Shown one piece after another: positions 25,764-34,808 of a stretch of DNA of 64,000 bases. The notes below the pieces were generated by a model. It was given only the letters and a program-made list of their open reading frames with translations. It ran no database searches and was not told the DNA's origin. The stretch's first letter is position 1, and every line of letters begins with the position of its first letter. The position numbers were made by a program, and so were the translations under genes. The DNA comes from an uncultured Gemmatimonadota bacterium (GTDB lineage Bacteria > Latescibacterota > UBA2968 > UBA8231), in assembly GCA_903893785.1 (NCBI GenBank), contig CAITNQ010000100.1, forward strand, positions 1-64,000, read 5' to 3'.

Positions 25764-27241
25764 GGCAACACCGCCTGTGCAAACTGCATGAACAGCTCGG
25801 GGTAAATACCGATGAAGACGGAGATGAGCGCGGTGATGGTCAACGGCACCACCATGGCGGGATGGGCTTCGCGCCAGACGTGGCCGGCGTCAGCCGCCGG
25901 CGCCGCGCCGAAGAAGGCGCTGTATACCACCGGGATGAAGTAGGCCGTGTTGAGCAGGGTACTGGCCAACAGGACGACGATGATGCCGATCGCGCCCGCG
26001 TCGGCGGCCCCGAGCAGCAGGTACCACTTGCTGATGAAACCGCCGACCGGCGGCGCCCCGATCATGCTCAACGACGCCAGGGCAAAAGCGCCGAAGGTGA
26101 ACGGCATGGCGCGGCCGAGGCCGCTCATTTCGGAGATTTCCTTCTTGTGCGTGGCCACGTAGATGGCGCCGGCGCAGAAGAAGAGCGTGATCTTGGCGAA
26201 GGCATGGTTGGCGATATGGACCAACCCGCCGGCGATACCAGCAGGTTTGAGCAGCGCCACGCCGAGGATGATGTACGACAACTGGCTCACCGTGGAATAG
26301 GCCAGCCGGGCCTTGAGGTTGTCCTTGCTCAGGGCAATGATCGACGCGACCAGAATGGTGATGGACACGAAGTACGCCGTGGGCAGGCCCAGGTTACACG
26401 CGTCCATGGCATTGACGCCAAAGACGTAGAGCATCACCCGAACCGTGGAGAAGACGCCGACCTTCACCACCGCAACCGCATGCAGCAGGGCGCTGACCGG
26501 CGTGGGGGCAACCATGGCACTGGGCAGCCAGTGATGGAAGGGCATCACGCCGTTCTTGGCGAACCCCAGCAGGCAGCAGACATACAGCCCGGTGACTACC
26601 CAGTGATCCAAGCCGGCAGGCAGGATTCCAGGCCGGATGTCGTGAGCAAAATCCAGCGACCCGGTCAGGAAGTAGATCAGGGCCATGGCCGGCAATACCA
26701 AACCCTTGGCCGTGGTGGTCAGGTACACCAGGTACTTCCGTGCGCCAGCGTACCCCTCTTCGTCCTGGTGATGGGCTACCAGCGGATAGGTGCAGACGCT
26801 GACAATCTCGTAAAACAGGTAGAGCGTCAGCAGGTTGTCGGCGAAGGCGCAGCCGATGGCGCCGAAGAGCGCCAGGGCAAAGCAGGCGTTGAAACGCGTC
26901 TGCGCGTGCTCGTGGAGGCCCCGCATGTACCCGGCGGAGTAGAACACAGCCAGGATCCACAGGAACGAGGCCGACAGCGCGAAGACCATGGACAGCGCGT
27001 CGGCGCGCAGCGAGATGCTCAGGCCGGGCAGCAGACGGAAAACGGTGAACGACAGCGTCGTGCCGGCGCGGATGGCCGGCACCAGGGATGCCGTCAGAGC
27101 AAACAGCGTCACGGCAGCTACTAGCGAGCAGGCCTCGCGCACGTTCGGCCGACGGCCGGTAAGCATGACGAGACCCGTGCCCGCCAGCGGTGCAAGCACG
27201 GCCAGCAGGAGCCGGACGTCTTCGACAGGAGGCATGGGCAT
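25760..27241 (-). CDS. MrpD-like antiporter subunit (second paralogue)
   Basis: 493 residues, about 14 helices. Conserved: Glu in LYLFYEIVSVCTYPL (about 144), PFHHWLPSAMVAPTPVSALL near 230, Lys in AVAVVKVGVFS near 252, Lys in ANHAFAKITLFFCAGA near 342 and Lys in GGFISKWYLLLG near 402. The HHWLP segment and pairing of Lys residues match MrpD and the cation/proton antiporter subunit D family. It follows nuoK directly (TAATG, one base shared), which is where nuoL normally lies, so it probably joins complex I as a proton or sodium channel. It could instead belong to a separate antiporter, but the coupled gene order argues against that. Confidence 0.88.
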   Translation of the reverse strand: MPMPPVEDVRLLLAVLAPLAGTGLVMLTGRRPNVREACSLVAAVTLFALTASLVPAIRAGTTLSFTVFRLLPGLSISLRADALSMVFALSASFLWILAVFYSAGYMRGLHEHAQTRFNACFALALFGAIGCAFADNLLTLYLFYEIVSVCTYPLVAHHQDEEGYAGARKYLVYLTTTAKGLVLPAMALIYFLTGSLDFAHDIRPGILPAGLDHWVVTGLYVCCLLGFAKNGVMPFHHWLPSAMVAPTPVSALLHAVAVVKVGVFSTVRVMLYVFGVNAMDACNLGLPTAYFVSITILVASIIALSKDNLKARLAYSTVSQLSYIILGVALLKPAGIAGGLVHIANHAFAKITLFFCAGAIYVATHKKEISEMSGLGRAMPFTFGAFALASLSMIGAPPVGGFISKWYLLLGAADAGAIGIIVVLLASTLLNTAYFIPVVYSAFFGAAPAADAGHVWREAHPAMVVPLTITALISVFIGIYPELFMQFAQAVLP

Positions 27242-27567
27242 TACCCTCGGAGCTCGGCCAGTTCGTCGGCGGCGATCGAGCGATGGTTGCGGTACACGGC
27301 GATGATGACGCTCAGTGCCACCGTCACTTCAGCCGCAGCCAGTCCCATGATGAAGAGGACGAAGATCTGGCCTCCGGCGGGGTCGGGCGACGAGAAACGG
27401 GTGAACGCCATGAGATTGAGCGAAGCGGCCGAGAAGAGCAGTTCGCCGGCGATCAGCATGCCGATCAGGGTCCGGCGCCGCACCAAGCCATACAGCCCAG
27501 CGGCAAACAGAAACGCCGCCACCAGCAGGTAACCAGCCGGTTCGGCGTAGATTCCGTTACTCATCAT
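27241..27567 (-). CDS. nuoK: NADH-quinone oxidoreductase subunit K
   Basis: 108 residues, three helices. The two membrane glutamates essential for proton transfer are present: IGMLIAGELLFSAASLNL (about 37) and GLAAAEVTVALSVIIA (about 75). The start at 27567 is fixed by the ATGA overlap with the stop of nuoJ; a longer frame upstream lies within nuoJ. It links the NuoH/J region to the antiporter-like subunits. Confidence 0.95.
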   Translation of the reverse strand: MMSNGIYAEPAGYLLVAAFLFAAGLYGLVRRRTLIGMLIAGELLFSAASLNLMAFTRFSSPDPAGGQIFVLFIMGLAAAEVTVALSVIIAVYRNHRSIAADELAELRG

Positions 27568-28097
27568 ACGGACCTCGTGCGGCCCGGCCGCGCCACTGCG
27601 AGCGCGCCGACGATGGCGACCAGCAGGACGACCGAGATCAGTTCGAAGGCGAAGCTGTGGGTAGTCAGCATGGAGACGCCGATGGCGTGAACCGATCCGT
27701 CGTTGATCGGGGGATGGCTCGGCGAACCGGGAGCCGCCAGCGACAGATGGACCAGGCCCCATAGCACCCCACCACTGACGATCAGGGCAAGGGCGGCCCA
27801 CCAGCGGTTCGACGCTGCCCGGGCCCGGGCCGGCTCATCGGGTTCAGCCAGCATAACGGCGAAGACGACGTTGACGCAGACCGCGCCCAGGTAGATGAGC
27901 ACCTCCATCAGGGCCAGGAACGGGCTGTTGAGGAAGTAATAGAGCCCTGCCAGGCCCACGCAGCACATGGCCAGGCCACTGACGCTGCGGATGATGCGCG
28001 TGCTGAGGGCGGCGACCAGCGCACCCGCCACCGCCGTCGCGGCACAGACGATCCAGATGACCGAAGCAATGAGCTCGGCGGCCGGGAATGCGTTCAC
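27564..28097 (-). CDS. nuoJ: NADH-quinone oxidoreductase subunit J
   Basis: 177 residues, five helices. GTG start at 28097 overlaps the nuoI stop as GTGA, with GGAGGAG upstream, giving an N-terminus MNAFPAAELIASVIW. The conserved TM3 segment is VLIYLGAVCVNVVFAVML, where one Tyr and Gly form the pi-bulge region that gates proton input. It is a membrane-arm subunit next to NuoH, A and K. Confidence 0.93.
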   Translation of the reverse strand: MNAFPAAELIASVIWIVCAATAVAGALVAALSTRIIRSVSGLAMCCVGLAGLYYFLNSPFLALMEVLIYLGAVCVNVVFAVMLAEPDEPARARAASNRWWAALALIVSGGVLWGLVHLSLAAPGSPSHPPINDGSVHAIGVSMLTTHSFAFELISVVLLVAIVGALAVARPGRTRSV

Positions 28098-28537
28098 TGG
28101 GCCTGCTCCTCCAGCCGTTTCAACAGATCGAGATGGAAGTCCTTGGCCGTGGCGCCGACCTTGTTGTACTCCCTGGAGAAGCGGATGGCTTCGGTCTTGC
28201 AGGCCTCGACGCAAGCGGCGCAAAGGCTGCACTTGGTGAAGTCGAGCATGAATTCGGTGGGGAACTTGCGCTTCTCGCCCTCGGGCTTGATGCCATCGAC
28301 GCTGATGCAGTCCGAGGGACAGGCTTTCTGACAGGCTTTGCACACCATGCACAGCGGTTTGCCTGTTTCCTCGTCGCGAACCAGCTCGATGTGCCCCCGG
28401 AAGCGCGGGGCCATCTGCAGGGACTGGTGGGGGTACTGCACGGTGACCGTGGGCTTGAACACCTGGCCCAGAGTGATACGCAAGCCGGTAAGCAAGCTGG
28501 AGAAACCGACAATGATGGCGCGCAGTTGTGCTCTCAT
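28094..28537 (-). CDS. nuoI: NADH-quinone oxidoreductase subunit I (2x[4Fe-4S])
   Basis: 147 residues. Two ferredoxin-type motifs: CMVCKACQKACP (63-74) and CSLCAACVEACK (103-114), which hold clusters N6a and N6b. The second lacks the Pro after the fourth Cys, which is tolerated. ATG at 28537 starts 2 bases after the nuoH stop; the large open frame that continues upstream is antisense-like noise within nuoH and nuoD. In this complex with no NuoE/F/G it may receive electrons directly from a ferredoxin-like donor. Confidence 0.95.
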   Translation of the reverse strand: MRAQLRAIIVGFSSLLTGLRITLGQVFKPTVTVQYPHQSLQMAPRFRGHIELVRDEETGKPLCMVCKACQKACPSDCISVDGIKPEGEKRKFPTEFMLDFTKCSLCAACVEACKTEAIRFSREYNKVGATAKDFHLDLLKRLEEQAQ

Positions 28538-28539
28538 GA

Positions 28540-29529
28540 TCAGCTGAGCTTCATGGTGATCGCGGTCAGGACCAGGGTGAACAGCGAGATGGGAATCAGG
28601 ATCTTCCAGGACAGGTTGAGCAGGGCGTAGAACTGGGTCCGCGGGAAGGTCCATCGGACCACGATCACCGACAGCACCAGCATGTAGGCCTTGAGCAGGA
28701 ACCACAGCGGGCTGGACCAGACCCCGATGGGGCTGTCCCAACCGCCCAGGAATACCGCCGTGGCCACACAGCAGCCGACGACGACGTTGGCGTACTCGGC
28801 CATGAAGAAAACGCCGAACCCCATGCCCGCGTACTCGGTGAACGCGCCGGCCACCAACTCGCTCTCGGCCTCTGCCATGTCGAACGGCGCTCGGTTGGTT
28901 TCGGCTAGCATGCAGATGTAGTACACGATGAACGTGACGGGCATCAGCGGATTGGCCGCCAGGCGGAACACGTTCCAGTGCCAGAAGCCACCCGCCTGCT
29001 GTTCGACTACCTCGTTCAGGTTCATGGTACCGGTGACCATGAGGACGGTCAGCAGCACCAGCAGCAGCGGCACCTCGTAGGCTACGTCCTGAGACACCAC
29101 GCGGGCCGCCGACATAACCGCGTACTTGTTCCGTGAGGCCCAACCGCCCAGCATGATGGCCAGGACGCTCACCGACCCCACGGAGAACACCAGGACCAGA
29201 CCGATGTTCAGACTGCGGGCCACCACACCCTCGCTGAACGGGATCACGGCCAGGCACATGAGCGACGGGGCGATCACCAGCAGCGGCGCCATGCGGAAGA
29301 GGAAGCGATCCGAACCCGGCGGGACGATGACCTGCTTGGAAATCAGCTTGATGGCATCGGCAATGGGCTGCAGCAACCCGGCCCACCCCACCTCGGTCGG
29401 GCCAGGGCGCCGCTGCACACGACCTGCGGCTTTGCGCTCGGCCCAGACCAGATAGGCGGCGTTCAGGCCGACGAAAGACAGGACCGCGACAAGGTACGCG
29501 ATCAATCGTAAGGGTTCTGGCAGGCTCAT
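28540..29529 (-). CDS. nuoH: NADH-quinone oxidoreductase subunit H
   Basis: 329 residues, eight helices. Quinone-chamber motifs: QRRPGPTEVGWAGLLQPIAD (about 38-57), ETNRAPFDMAEAESELVAG near 209 with the chain of acidic residues, and TEYAGMGFGVFFMAEY near 229. It anchors the membrane arm to NuoB/D and forms the floor of the quinone site. Three bases separate it from nuoD. Confidence 0.96.
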   Translation of the reverse strand: MSLPEPLRLIAYLVAVLSFVGLNAAYLVWAERKAAGRVQRRPGPTEVGWAGLLQPIADAIKLISKQVIVPPGSDRFLFRMAPLLVIAPSLMCLAVIPFSEGVVARSLNIGLVLVFSVGSVSVLAIMLGGWASRNKYAVMSAARVVSQDVAYEVPLLLVLLTVLMVTGTMNLNEVVEQQAGGFWHWNVFRLAANPLMPVTFIVYYICMLAETNRAPFDMAEAESELVAGAFTEYAGMGFGVFFMAEYANVVVGCCVATAVFLGGWDSPIGVWSSPLWFLLKAYMLVLSVIVVRWTFPRTQFYALLNLSWKILIPISLFTLVLTAITMKLS

Positions 29530-29532
29530 GGG

Positions 29533-30672
29533 CTAGCGATCGATGTCGGGGATGACGAGGTCGAGGCTGCCCATCAGCGCAAGCGCGTCGGGGAGGATCA
29601 TCCCCTGGCTGGACTCCTCGAACAGGCTGAGATTGGAGAACGATGGCGTCCGCAGTTTGATCCGGTAGGCGGTGTCGCTGCCGTCGCCTTGCAGGCGCAC
29701 GGCAAAGCGACCGCGAGCCGCCTCGGTGGCAAAGACGCAGTCGCCGGCGGGTACCTTGACGACGCGAGGCACCTTCTCCGCCATCACCGGGCCATCGGGC
29801 AGGCGGTCGATGGCCTGCGCCACGATGCGCAGGCTCTGCCTGATCTCCTCCATGCGGACCAGGTAGCGCGCCATGCAGTCGCCTTCCGGGAACACCGGGA
29901 TGTCGAAGTCGAGGTCGGGGTACACCGAGTAGGGTTCGCAGCGACGGACATCGTAGGCCACGCCAGCGCCCCGCAGCACCGGCCCCGTGGCGCCGTAACG
30001 CCGGCACATGTCGGCGTCGATGATCCCAATGTCGACCAGGCGCTTGCGCAGTATGACATTATCGGTCACCAGCTTGCGGTACATCTCCAGACGCGGCGGC
30101 ATGGAAGCCACGAAGTCTTTCACCCCGGCGAGGAAGGCGTCGTCCACGTCGTTACACAGCCCGCCGAAGCGGTAGTAGCAGTACGTCAGGCGCGAACCGG
30201 TGACCGTCTCGAGCAGGTCAAGGATCTTCTCGCGGTCGTCGAAGGCGTAGAGCAGCGGCGTGAAACCGCCCAGATCCAACAGATACGCGCCGAACCAGAC
30301 CAGATGGCTGGAGATGCGGTTCAGTTCGCTGGTGATCACCCGCAGGTATTCCGCCCGGGGCGGCACCGGGATGCCCGTGGCGCGCTCCACGGCACACACA
30401 TAGGCGTGGGTGTAGGCCATGGCCGACAGGTAGTCGATCCGGCTGGTATTGGGCAGGAACTGGGCCCAGGTACGGTTCTCGCCCATCTTCTCGTGCATGC
30501 GGTGGATGTAGCCGATGACCGGCTCGGCACGCACGATGTATTCGCCGTCCATTTCAAGCTTGACGCGCAGCACCCCGTGCGTCGCCGGGTGCTGCGGGCC
30601 CAGATTCAGGACGAAGGTTTCCCTGGGAACGGCGCTCGGGCCGGTGGCGGCCATGGAGGTCGAGGTGGTCAA
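29533..30672 (-). CDS. nuoD: NADH-quinone oxidoreductase subunit D
   Basis: 379 residues, the 49-kDa-type subunit related to hydrogenase large subunits. LNLGPQHPATHGVLRVKLEM starts near residue 23 with the His of the quinone site (HPATH), RIDYLSAMAY near 78 and the C-terminus ALMGSLDLVIPDIDR typical of the family. It is a separate gene, not fused to nuoC. The start overlaps nuoC's stop by 4 bases. It binds menaquinone at its interface with NuoB. Confidence 0.96.
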   Translation of the reverse strand: MTTSTSMAATGPSAVPRETFVLNLGPQHPATHGVLRVKLEMDGEYIVRAEPVIGYIHRMHEKMGENRTWAQFLPNTSRIDYLSAMAYTHAYVCAVERATGIPVPPRAEYLRVITSELNRISSHLVWFGAYLLDLGGFTPLLYAFDDREKILDLLETVTGSRLTYCYYRFGGLCNDVDDAFLAGVKDFVASMPPRLEMYRKLVTDNVILRKRLVDIGIIDADMCRRYGATGPVLRGAGVAYDVRRCEPYSVYPDLDFDIPVFPEGDCMARYLVRMEEIRQSLRIVAQAIDRLPDGPVMAEKVPRVVKVPAGDCVFATEAARGRFAVRLQGDGSDTAYRIKLRTPSFSNLSLFEESSQGMILPDALALMGSLDLVIPDIDR

Positions 30673-31136
30673 CCGGCGTAGTCCTTGCGCAGGGGATGGA
30701 AGTCCGCGTCCTCGGGCAACAGCAGAGGGCTCATGTCCGGGTTGCCGGGGAAGACGATACCGAAGAAGTCGTGCGTCTCGCGTTCGTGCCAGGCTGCCCC
30801 CGGATAGACTGCCATGATCGAGGCCACGGCCGCCTGGTCCCGGGGCACCCGGGTGCGAACCGCCACGCGCAGGCCGTTGGCGGGATGGAAATAGTCGTAC
30901 ACGACCTCCATCTGGCCATCGGCCGGCCAGTCCAGCCCGGTGATGGTGTCGAGGGCGAAACCTCCCTGCGACAGGGACTCGGCCACGGCCACAACCAGCT
31001 CTGGCGGCGTGGCTACATCGAGATGGTAACCGCGCGCGGCGAAATCCACCGCGGTGGCAATGACGCCGGCTGGGGGCTCGGCGGCTGCCGGAATGAGACT
31101 CAGACGCGCGCTCAAGGCGACCACTTCAGCGCTCAT
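30669..31136 (-). CDS. nuoC: NADH-quinone oxidoreductase subunit C
   Basis: 155 residues, the 30-kDa-type subunit of the peripheral arm. Conserved block [20 protein letters not shown] (about 107-126), then [17 protein letters not shown] at the end. The start overlaps nuoB by 4 bases. It is structural, holding NuoD and NuoB. Confidence 0.95.
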   Translation of the reverse strand: MSAEVVALSARLSLIPAAAEPPAGVIATAVDFAARGYHLDVATPPELVVAVAESLSQGGFALDTITGLDWPADGQMEVVYDYFHPANGLRVAVRTRVPRDQAAVASIMAVYPGAAWHERETHDFFGIVFPGNPDMSPLLLPEDADFHPLRKDYAG

Positions 31137-31630
31137 CGGGACTCCACCCGCGGCCAGCGGCGCGTGCCCGTAAGCTTCTCCTCCAGCGCCAAGATGCCCT
31201 CAATAAGGGCCTCCGGCCGCGGTGGGCACCCCGGAATGACCACGTCCACCGGGAAGAGCTTCTCCACGCCCTCGACCACCGAATACTGCCCCGGGTAGAC
31301 AAAGGGCCCCCCCGAGATGGCGCAGTTACCCATGGCGATGACCCACTTGGGCTCGAGCATCTGGTCGTACAGGGTCTTGACCATCGGCGCCATTTTGCGG
31401 TTCACCGTGCCGGCCACAATCATCAAGTCAGCCTGCCGCGGTGACGGCCGGAAGACTTCGGCGCCGAAACGCGCCAGATCGAACCGCGACGCCCCTGCGG
31501 CCATCATCTCGATGGCGCAGCACGCCAACCCAAAGGTCATGGGCCACAGTGAGTTGGCCCGACCCAGGTCAAGCAGTTCGGTCAGCTTGGCGAAACGGAC
31601 GATCTGGGAGGTGTCTGCCTGCGACTCCAC
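31133..31630 (-). CDS. nuoB: NADH-quinone oxidoreductase subunit B
   Basis: 165 residues from a GTG at 31630. Ligands for cluster N2: LACCAIEMM (two adjacent Cys, about 36), [10 protein letters not shown] (about 101) and GCPPRPEAL (about 131). The start must be inferred. The first ATG in frame would remove the conserved stretch before SLWPMTFG, while the GTG gives the normal 30-residue lead and has AGG eight bases upstream. This makes nuoB overlap the end of nuoA by 49 bases, unusually long for this operon. Confidence 0.93.
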   Translation of the reverse strand: MESQADTSQIVRFAKLTELLDLGRANSLWPMTFGLACCAIEMMAAGASRFDLARFGAEVFRPSPRQADLMIVAGTVNRKMAPMVKTLYDQMLEPKWVIAMGNCAISGGPFVYPGQYSVVEGVEKLFPVDVVIPGCPPRPEALIEGILALEEKLTGTRRWPRVESR

Positions 31631-32019
31631 GCGAATACCTGCTTGTTCCAAGCGTAGACGATGACCAGGGAGAGGATCGCCACGAACAGGACCACCTCGA
31701 CCAGGTCGCGGCTCTGGAAGACGCGATCGTAAACCAGGGCCACCGGGATGAGGAAGGGCACGTCCACGGCGAAGGCGATGAAAACGAGGGCGTACAGGTA
31801 ATACACGGCGCTGTACCGCACCCATGCGTCGCCGATGGGATCAGCACCGCACTCGATATACTGCCCTGTCTTGTCGGCATAGTTGCGCGTGGTCCGGGCT
31901 GAGATCAGATAGACCAGCACAAAGGGCCCGAAGGCGAACAGCAGTCCGGCAAGGCAGAATGAAAACAGGTAGATCAGGTCGCCGACCAAGGGATCGGCCC
32001 CCGCGGTGCAGGCATTCAT
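31582..32019 (-). CDS. nuoA: NADH-quinone oxidoreductase subunit A
   Basis: 145 residues, three helices. Signature [20 protein letters not shown] (about 55-74), with the loop Cys next to the quinone site, then [19 protein letters not shown]. The ATG at 32019 has GGAG five bases upstream. First gene of the operon, with the promoter at 32119-32148. The C-terminus beyond residue 130 is Arg/Ser/Pro-rich and overlaps the start of nuoB. Confidence 0.95.
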   Translation of the reverse strand: MNACTAGADPLVGDLIYLFSFCLAGLLFAFGPFVLVYLISARTTRNYADKTGQYIECGADPIGDAWVRYSAVYYLYALVFIAFAVDVPFLIPVALVYDRVFQSRDLVEVVLFVAILSLVIVYAWNKQVFAWSRRQTPPRSSVSPS

Positions 32020-32118
32020 GCTGACTCCAGCGCACTCAGCGGCGTGGAAACGGGACCGGGTGGCCGCCCCGGTGGAGGGCCCTGGCAGAGAACCGGGACC
32101 TTCAAGGATATCGTGAAC

Positions 32119-32148
32119 AATTTAGCGATCCCGGATGCGACCCGTCAA
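32119..32148 (-). promoter_or_regulatory. nuoA: promoter of the complex I operon
   Basis: On the minus strand TTGACG (32143-32148; 5 of 6), 18-base spacer, TAAATT (32119-32124). About 100 bases of leader precede nuoA. No operator-like sequence is evident beside it. Confidence 0.65.
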
Positions 32149-32169
32149 CAGTCCGGCGGCCGTGGCCGG

Positions 32170-32213
32170 AAAAACCTGGGTTCCTGCCGCCGGAAAGGCA
32201 GGCGGCAGGAACC
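32170..32213 (-). terminator. rho-independent terminator of the 32222 dehydrogenase gene
   Basis: On the minus strand GGTTCCTGCCGCC and its exact complement form a 13-bp stem with a 9-base loop, followed by CAGG and five T. It begins nine bases after the stop of the zinc dehydrogenase and separates it from the complex I promoter. Confidence 0.8.
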
Positions 32214-32221
32214 GGAACGGG

Positions 32222-33256
32222 TCAGGCCCAGGGGTCGTAGGCGGCTTTGACTATAGGCTCAGTGCCGTCGACGATGGCCCGCAGGGTGGCCTCGGCCCGC
32301 CCCAGGCCGAAGGTGTGCGTGATTAGGGCGTCGGCGTCCACTTGCCCCTGCCGCAGCAGGCGGTTGGCCATGGGGAAGTTGATGGCCGGTTCCGCAAACG
32401 TGGGGCGCAGGGTAATCTTGCGGAAGATCAGGTCGTTCACATCGACGGTGATCTGATTCCGACCGCCGAAGTGAAGCCCGAAGAAGGTGATCGTACCGCC
32501 GAAGCGGATGATCTTGAGGGCGTCGTACATGCTCTCCGGCGGTGAGCTGACGATGACCCGGTCGACGCCCGCCGGGAAGCGGCGCTTGATTTCCCCTTCC
32601 AGGTCGTCGCGCCCGGCCTGAACCACAAGGTCGCAACCGAGGCGGGCCGCCAGGTCGAGGCGAGCTCGTTCGCGCGGGCAATCGGCGGGCAGGCCGGTGA
32701 TGCCGACGAAACCAGCGCCCTTCAGGCGCGCGACTCGCGCCGACATCAGTCCGAGGGGGCCTGGTCCCAGGACCACCACGCTGCCACCGAGCGGGATATC
32801 GGCATTCTCGACCGCCGTGACGCACACTGCCAGGGGTTCGGTGAGGCAGGCGGCCCGGTAATCGAGCCCCTCGAACTTCACCAGGCAGTTGTAGCGCACC
32901 GACATGTACTGCCCCATGCCGGGCTGGCCCTCGATGTTGTACATGCTGCGGCAGAATTGCGGCTGGCCGCTCTTGCAGGCATCGCAGATGCCGCACAGGG
33001 TGCAGTCCTCGACAATGACCCGGTCGCCGGGCGCCACCGAGACCACGTTGCGGCCGACCTCGATCACCTCGGCCGCGATCTCGTGGCCGAGGGGCATCAA
33101 CTCACCCTCCCAGTCGCGCACGAAGTTGATGTCCGTGCCGCAGACGCCGCAGGCGTGAACCTTGACCAGCACGTGGTCCTCGTCGCCCAGCGCCACTTCG
33201 CTCTGGCGGGTTTCCAGCTCCAGACCCCGCCGGCCGTACAGCCCTTTGCTCAGCAT
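32222..33256 (-). CDS. zinc-dependent sugar/threonine-type dehydrogenase
   Basis: 344 residues, medium-chain dehydrogenase. Catalytic zinc: Cys in HACGVCGTDINF (about 36-41) and GHE (about 57). Structural zinc: Cys residues in CTLCGICDACKSGQPQFC (about 84-101). Rossmann GPGPLGLMSARVA near 166. It oxidises a secondary alcohol of a polyol or amino alcohol with NAD+; L-threonine and sorbitol-type dehydrogenases are its relatives. It lies 24 bases after the DegT gene, so the two are probably co-transcribed and may handle the same sugar. A strong terminator follows. Confidence 0.9.
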   Translation of the reverse strand: MLSKGLYGRRGLELETRQSEVALGDEDHVLVKVHACGVCGTDINFVRDWEGELMPLGHEIAAEVIEVGRNVVSVAPGDRVIVEDCTLCGICDACKSGQPQFCRSMYNIEGQPGMGQYMSVRYNCLVKFEGLDYRAACLTEPLAVCVTAVENADIPLGGSVVVLGPGPLGLMSARVARLKGAGFVGITGLPADCPRERARLDLAARLGCDLVVQAGRDDLEGEIKRRFPAGVDRVIVSSPPESMYDALKIIRFGGTITFFGLHFGGRNQITVDVNDLIFRKITLRPTFAEPAINFPMANRLLRQGQVDADALITHTFGLGRAEATLRAIVDGTEPIVKAAYDPWA

Positions 33257-33280
33257 GCCAGTCCCCCTGTTCCAGTCGAT

Positions 33281-34612
33281 TCAAGCCGCGCCGTAGAGCT
33301 TGCCGTCGGCGCCCGGGTAGACGGCGTCGTCAGCATGCGCCAGGGCTTGGCCGAGATTGCCGAAGACCTTGTGGAACGCCGCCAAGATGCGGTCCATCAG
33401 GGCCACGCCGTTGGGTGCGTGAACACCGTGGACGATGGTGTACGTGTCGCACAGCATCTGGGCTACCGGGAACTGCTCCACGCGGTAGTCGTAGTGGATG
33501 CCCCGGGCTTCGTTGACGCGCCATGGGTAACTCGACCCGCCGTAGCCCAGCTTGCTCTGGAACAGGTCCTGAGCCGGTACCGGCATGGTCTGCCATTGGC
33601 CCACCAATACTCCCTCGCGGTACAGGGCTTTCTCGACGGCGATGCGGAAAAGGCGGGGCTCGGCCTCGACGCCGGCGGCGGCGGGGTCGAAGCGGACGTT
33701 GTACATGAAGTAGACGTGCCGACGGTCGGCGGGACAGTGCGGCGGGATGATCCCGGGGATGGCGCCCAGACCGCGGCTCAGATACTCGGCATTGGCGATC
33801 CGCACGGCGTTGTGCTCGTCCAGATGCAGCAACTGGGCCCGCGCCAACGCGGCCGGCAGTTCCTGGTTGCGGTACATGTATCCCAAGATCGAGGCATTGT
33901 ACACGCGGCGCCGACTGACTTCGTCGACTTCGTCACCGAAGCATCGGATCAGCGCCCCTTTGTTCAGATAGTCCTCGTTGTCCGTAGTGAACAACCCGCC
34001 CTCGCCGCCGCAAAGGTTCTTGAAGTTGTTCAGACTGAAGGTGCCGATGTCCCCCAGGGAACCGACTTTGCGGCCTTGGTACAACGCACCGTGCGCCTGG
34101 CAGGCATCCTCGACCACGAAAACGCCGCGCCGACGGGCGATCGCCAAGATGGCTTCCATGTCAGCCGGGATGCCCTGGATATGGACCGGAATGATCACCT
34201 TGGTGCGCTCAGTGATGGCCGCCTCAAGCCCGGCCGGGTCCATGGTGTAGGTGCGCGGATCGATATCGACGAAAACCGGAATGGCGTTCTGGTGCAGGGC
34301 ACAGGAAGCCGAGGCGAGGAAGGTGAAAGCGGAGGTGATTACCTCGTCGCCGGGCCCTACCCCCAGGGCGGCCAGAGCCATGTGCAGCGCCGCCGTGCCG
34401 CTGGTGGTGGTCAGGCAATACTGGCTGCCGACGTACGCCGCCCATTCGCGCTCGAGCGCGGTCACTTGGGGCGCGGTGCCGCCGGCCACTATGCCACTGT
34501 CGAGAACTTCGTTGACCAGTCGCCTGTCGTCCGGGCCGATGACCGGCCAGTTGCCGTAGTCACTGCGCTGCAGAACGGGGGTGCCGCCATCGATGGCGAG
34601 GCGTTCAGCCAT
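33281..34612 (-). CDS. DegT/DnrJ/EryC1/StrS family aminotransferase
   Basis: 443 residues. PLP sites: TTSGTAALHMALAALG (about 63-78), SAFTFLASASCAL near 96, VVEDACQAHG near 158 and FSLNNFKNLCGGEGGL near 185, containing the Schiff-base Lys. It transfers an amino group to a keto-sugar or keto-cyclitol. The C-terminal 90 residues are longer than in the 13651 paralogue. The ATG at 34612 has GAGGAGAAAC upstream. Paired with the zinc dehydrogenase downstream: oxidation then amination (or the reverse) of one carbon would make a consistent amino-sugar step; this is inference. Confidence 0.88.
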   Translation of the reverse strand: MAERLAIDGGTPVLQRSDYGNWPVIGPDDRRLVNEVLDSGIVAGGTAPQVTALEREWAAYVGSQYCLTTTSGTAALHMALAALGVGPGDEVITSAFTFLASASCALHQNAIPVFVDIDPRTYTMDPAGLEAAITERTKVIIPVHIQGIPADMEAILAIARRRGVFVVEDACQAHGALYQGRKVGSLGDIGTFSLNNFKNLCGGEGGLFTTDNEDYLNKGALIRCFGDEVDEVSRRRVYNASILGYMYRNQELPAALARAQLLHLDEHNAVRIANAEYLSRGLGAIPGIIPPHCPADRRHVYFMYNVRFDPAAAGVEAEPRLFRIAVEKALYREGVLVGQWQTMPVPAQDLFQSKLGYGGSSYPWRVNEARGIHYDYRVEQFPVAQMLCDTYTIVHGVHAPNGVALMDRILAAFHKVFGNLGQALAHADDAVYPGADGKLYGAA

Positions 34613-34808
34613 GGTTTCTCCTCAGTCAGTTAGGGATGGCGCCGCGACTGCACGAGGCGTTCGCCAGCGACAACCCAGGGGATGCGCCGGCCGCCGCACA
34701 GCGTCGCTCCCGGATGCTGGGGGCAAGCGTCGGCAGGCCAGCGGCATGGACAACAGACAATGCCAGCGATCGCGGGGGCGGCGGCTCTCACCGCGCCGAT
34801 CCGGCCTC

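Noticed and set aside
20663..27124. Long plus-strand open frames opposite the complex I membrane genes (up to about 500 codons).
   Set aside because: They are GC-driven shadows, rich in Gln, His, Arg and Gly, with no start sites. The minus-strand membrane proteins are unmistakable.
28538..30007. Upstream extension of nuoI to 637 codons.
   Set aside because: It lies wholly inside nuoH and nuoD in another frame. The real start is the ATG at 28537, just after the nuoH stop.
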